A stretch of DNA of 56,675 bases from Nemertoderma westbladi (taxonomy: Eukaryota; Xenacoelomorpha; Nemertodermatida; Nemertodermatidae). Positions 52,001-56,675 of the stretch are shown piece after piece (position 1 is the first letter of the stretch; each line of letters opens with the position of its first letter). The position numbers and the translations under genes were made by a program. The DNA lies in the NCBI GenBank assembly GCA_032718475.1, contig JAUCBJ010005530.1:1-56675 (forward strand). Reading direction: 5' to 3'. The notes below the pieces were generated by a model, which did not search any database, was not told where the DNA came from, and worked only from the letters and a program-made list of their open reading frames with translations.

Positions 52001-55000
52001 GGTAGGTCCACTGCACTAACAGACGGTAGGTCCACTGCACTAACAGACGGTAGGTCTACTGCACTAACAGACGGTAGGTCCACTGCACTAACAGACGGTA
52101 GGTCTACTGCACTAACAGATGGTAGGTCCACTGCACTAACAGACGGTAGGTCCACTGCACTAACAGACGGTAGGTCTACTGCACTAACAGATGGTAGGTC
52201 CACTGCACTAACAAACGGTAGGTCTACTGTACTAAAAGATTGCAGGTCCACTGCACTAACAGACGGTAGGTCTACTGCACTAACAGACGGTAGGTCTACT
52301 GCACTAACAGACGGTAGGTCCACTGCACTAACAGACGGTAGGTCTACTGCACTAACAGACGGTAGGTCCACTGCACTAACAGACGGTAGGTCTACTGCAC
52401 TAACAGACGGTAGGTCTACTGCACTAACAGACGGTAGGTCTACTGCACTAACAGACGGTAGGTCTACTGCACTAACAGACGGTAGGTCCACTGCACTAAC
52501 AGACGGTAGGTCTACTGCACTAAAAGATGGTAGGTCCACTGCACTAACAGACGGTAGGTCTACTGTACTAAAAGATTGCAGGTCCACTGCACTAACAGAC
52601 GGTAGGTCTACTGCACTAACAGACGGTAGGTCTACTGCACTAACAGACGGTAGGTCTACTGCACTAACAGATGGTAGGTCCACTGCACTAACAGACGGTA
52701 GGTCTACTGTACTAAAAGATTGCAGGTCCACTGCACTAACAGACGGTAGGTCTACTGCACTAACAGACGGTAGGTCTACTGTACTAACAGATGGTAGGTC
52801 CACTGCACTAACAAACGGTAGGTCTACTGTACTAAAAGATTGCAGGTCCACTGCACTAACAGACGGTAGGTACTGCACTAACAGACGGTAGGTCTACTGT
52901 ACTAGCAGACGGTAGGTCCACTGCACTAACAGACAGTAGGTCTACTGCACTAACAGATGGTAGGTCCACTGCACTAACAGACGGTAGGTCTACTGTACTA
53001 AAAGATTGCAGGTCCACTGCACTAACAGACGGTAGGTCTACTGCACTAACAGACGGTAGGTCTACTGCACTAACAGACGGTAGGTCTACTGCACTAACAG
53101 ATGGTAGGTCCACTGCACTAACAGACGGTAGGTCTACTGTACTAACAGACGGTAGGTCTACTGCACTAACAGACGGTAGGTCTACTGTACTAACAGACGG
53201 TAGGTCCACTGCACTAACAGACAGTAGGTCTACTGCACTAACAGACGGTAGGTCCACTGCACTAACAGACGGTAGGTCTACTGCACTAACAGACGGTAGG
53301 TCCACTGCACTAACAGACGGTAGGTCTACTGTACTAACAGACGGTAGGTCCACTACACTAACATACGGTAGGTCTACTGCACTAACAGATGGTAGGTCTA
53401 CTGCACTAACAGACGGTAGGTCTACTGCACTAACAGACGGTAGGTCCACTGCACTAACAGACGGTAGGTCTACAGCACTAACAGATGGTAGGTCTACTGC
53501 ACTAACAGACGGTAGGTCCACTGCACTAACAGACGGTAGGTCTACTGCACTAACAGACGGTAGGTCCACTGCACTAACAGACGGTAGGTCTACTGCACTA
53601 CAGATGGTAGGTCTACTGCACTAACAGACGGTAGGTCCACTGCACTAACAGACGGTAGGTCTACTGCACTAACAGACGGTAGGTCCACTGCACTAACAGA
53701 CGGTAGGTCTACTGCACTAACAGACGGTAGGTCTACTGCACTAACAGACGGTAGGTCTACTGCACTAACAGACGGTAGGTCTACTGCACTAACAGATGGT
53801 AGGTCCACTGCACTAACAGACGGTAGGTCTACTGCACTAACAGACGGTAGGTCTACTGCACTAACAGACGGTAGGTCTACTGCACTAACAGACGGTAGGT
53901 CCACTGCACTAACAGACGGTAGGTCTACTGCACTAACAGACGGTAGGTCCACTGCACTAACAGACGGTAGGTCTACTGCACTAACAGACGGTAGGTCCAC
54001 TGCACTAACAGACGGTAGGTCTACTGTACTAACAGACGGTAGGTCCACTGCACTAACAGACGGTAGGTCTACTGCACTAACAGATGGTAGGTCTACTGCA
54101 CTAACAGACGGTAGGTCTACTGCACTAACAGACGGTAGGTCCACTGCACTAACAGACGGTAGGTCTACTGCACTAACAGATGGTAGGTCTACTGCACTAA
54201 CAGACGGTAGGTCCACTGCACTAACAGACGGTAGGTCTACTGCACTAACAGACGGTAGGTCCACTGCACTAACAGACGGTAGGTCTACTGCACTAACAGA
54301 CGGTAGGTCTACTGCACTAACAGACGGTAGGTCCACTGCACTAACAGACGGTAGGTCTACTGCACTAACAGACGGTAGGTCTACTGCACTAACAGACGGT
54401 AGGTCTACTGCACTAACAGACGGTAGGTCCACTGCACTAACAGACGGTAGGTCTACTGCACTAACAGACGGTAGGTCTACTGCACTAACAGACGGTAGGT
54501 CCACTGCACTAACAGACGGTAGGTCTACTGCACTAACAGACGGTAGGTCTACTGCACTAACAGACGGTAGGTCCACTGCACTAACAGACGGTAGGTCTAC
54601 TGCACTAACAGACGGTAGGTCCACTGCACTAACAGACGGTAGGTCTACTGCACTAACAGATGGTAGGTCCACTGCACTAACAGACGGTAGGTCTACTGTA
54701 CTAAAAGATTGCAGGTCCACTGCACTAACAGACGGTAGGTCTACTGCACTAACAGACGGTAGGTCTACTGCACTAACAGATGGTAGGTCCACTGCACTAA
54801 CAGACGGTAGGTCTACTGTACTAAAAGATTGCAGGTCCACTGCACTAACAGACGGTAGGTCACTGCACTAACAGACGGTAGGTCTACTGTACTAACAGAC
54901 GGTAGGTCCACTGCACTAACAGACAGTAGGTCTACTGCACTAACAGATGGTAGGTCCACTGCACTAACAGACGGTAGGTCTACTGTACTAAAAGATTGCA

Positions 55001-56675
55001 GGTCCACTGCACTAACAGACGGTAGGTCTACTGCACTAACAGACGGTAGGTCTACTGCACTAACAGACGGTAGGTCTACTGCACTAACAGATGGTAGGTC
55101 CACTGCACTAACAGACGGTAGGTCTACTGCACTAACAGACGGTAGGTCTACTGCACTAACAGACGGTAGGTCTACTGTACTAACAGACGGTAGGTCCACT
55201 GCACTAACAGACGGTAGGTCTACTGCACTAACAGACGGTAGGTCCACTGCACTAACAGACGGTAGGTCTACTGCACTAACAGACGGTAGGTCCACTGCAC
55301 TAACAGACGGTAGGTCTACTGTACTAACAGACGGTAGGTCCACTGCACTAACATACGGTAGGTCTACTGCACTAACAGATGGTAGGTCTACTGCACTAAC
55401 AGACGGTAGGTCTACTGCACTAACAGACGGTAGGTCCACTGCACTAACAGACGGTAGGTCTACTGCACTAACAGATGGTAGGTCTACTGCACTAACAGAC
55501 GGTAGGTCCACTGCACTAACAGACGGTAGGTCTACTGCACTAACAGACGGTAGGTCCACTGCACTAACAGACGGTAGGTCTACTGCACTAACAGATGGTA
55601 GGTCTACTGCACTAACAGACGGTAGGTCCACTGCACTAACAGACGGTAGGTCTACTGCACTAACAGACGGTAGGTCCACTGCACTAACAGACGGTAGGTC
55701 TACTGCACTAACAGACGGTAGGTCCACTGCACTAACAGACGGTAGGTCTACTGCACTAACAGATGGTAGGTCCACTGCACTAACAGACGGTAGGTCTACT
55801 GCACTAACAGACGGTAGGTCTACTGCACTAACAGACGGTAGGTCTACTGCACTAACAGACGGTAGGTCCACTGCACTAACAGACGGTAGGTCTACTGCAC
55901 TAACAGACGGTAGGTCCACTGCACTAACAGACGGTAGGTCTACTGCACTAACAGACGGTAGGTCTACTGCACTAACAGACGGTAGGTCTACTGCACTAAC
56001 AGACGGTAGGTCCACTGCACTAACAGACGGTAGGTCTACTGCACTAACAGACGGTAGGTCCACTGCACTAACAGACGGTAGGTCTACTGCACTAACAGAC
56101 GGTAGGTCCACTGCACTAACAGACGGTAGGTCTACTGCACTAACAGACGGTAGGTCTACTGCACTAACAGACGGTAGGTCTACTGCACTAACAGACGGTA
56201 GGTCTACTGCACTAACAGACGGTAGGTCCACTGCACTAACAGACGGTAGGTCTACTGCACTAACAGACGGTAGGTCTACTGCACTAACAGACGGTAGGTC
56301 CACTGCACTAACAGACGGTAGGTCTACTGCACTAACAGACGGTAGGTCCACTGCACTAACAGACGGTAGGTCTACTGCACTAACAGACGGTAGGTCCACT
56401 GCACTAACAGACGGTAGGTCTACTGCACTAACAGACGGTAGGTCTACTGCACTAACAGACGGTAGGTCTACTGCACTAACAGACGGTAGGTCCACTGCAC
56501 TAACAGACGGTAGGTCTACTGCACTAACAGATGGTAGGTCCACTGCACTAACAGACGGTAGGTCTACTGCACTAACAGACGGTAGGTCCACTGCACTAAC
56601 AGACGGTAGGTCTACTGCACTAACAGACGGTAGGTCTACTGCACTAACAGACGGTAGGTCCACTGCACTAACAGA
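49015..56675. repeat. 24-bp minisatellite, more than 300 copies, running off the right end
   Basis: The unit is GGTAGGTCTACTGCACTAAC plus AGAC. The first 100 bp are degenerate edge units; after that copies differ at a few sites (TCTACTG/TCCACTG, GACGG/GATGG, GCACTA/GTACTA, and a distinctive AAAAGATTGCAGG unit). Because 24 is a multiple of three, one frame on each strand stays open, giving spurious frames of 237-750 codons (VDLPSVSA repeats on the - strand). The frames change only at small deletions near 51418, 52872, 53598 and 54860. It occupies the TM5-TM6 intron of the receptor. Confidence 0.96.

Noticed and set aside
49088-56663. Five very long - strand open frames (237-750 codons) encoding VDLPSVSA repeats
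   Set aside because: They arise because the 24-bp unit is divisible by three and has no stop in that frame. Frames change at small deletions, edges are degenerate, there is no unique sequence, and a second open frame exists on the other strand.

Overview
The window is nuclear DNA from an animal, probably a marine invertebrate. Introns have GT-AG borders, the background is AT-rich, and the transposons are of animal type (CR1/L2-like and RTE-like LINEs, a CsRn1-type Ty3/Gypsy element, hAT-like MITEs). The species cannot be named from the sequence alone. There are no prokaryotic features.

The host genes are two interleaved loci. The first is a multi-exon adhesion G-protein-coupled receptor (aGPCR) on the + strand. 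Eleven exons lie between 6672 and 48993. They encode EGF repeats, a hormone-receptor-like (HRM) cysteine module, a GAIN domain, a GPS autoproteolysis motif and transmembrane helices 1-5. All splice phases agree. The 5' end of the gene (signal peptide, earlier EGF repeats) lies left of the window. TM6, TM7 and the cytoplasmic tail lie right of it, beyond a minisatellite. The second locus is a cluster of three profilin genes on the - strand, all inside one 34-kb aGPCR intron (9044-43335): C (41948 to 40530), B (37959 to 33641) and A (31061 to 27236). Each has three exons with the same two intron positions and phases. C is canonical; A and B are diverged.

Most of the rest is mobile DNA. 448-535 is a tRNA-like repeat with a hammerhead-ribozyme-like core. 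1013-1491 is a LINE remnant. 1816-6301 is a long, broken CR1-like LINE. 7014-8540 is an RTE-like fragment lying between two EGF exons. 9356-16297 is a nest: an RTE-B fragment fused to an RTE-A fragment, which is split by a young complete Gypsy element (11531-16053, LTRs 2 differences in 297 bp, 4-bp target duplication). 17580-24824 is a 3.6-kb tandem duplication whose second copy has its middle replaced. 25318-25581 is a hAT-like MITE. More LINE pieces lie in and around the profilin genes. A 26-bp satellite (about 100 copies) fills intron 2 of profilin B. A 24-bp minisatellite (over 300 copies) begins about 20 bp after the TM5 exon and runs off the right end.

The main points for a second look are: the antisense profilin cluster nested in a receptor intron; a roughly 85-bp sequence core shared by MITEs with different terminal repeats; a MITE inserted exactly at the stop codon of profilin B that also supplies a poly(A) signal; the tRNA-like/hammerhead composite; and a GPS motif that keeps its cleavage site but has lost what looks like one disulfide pair.
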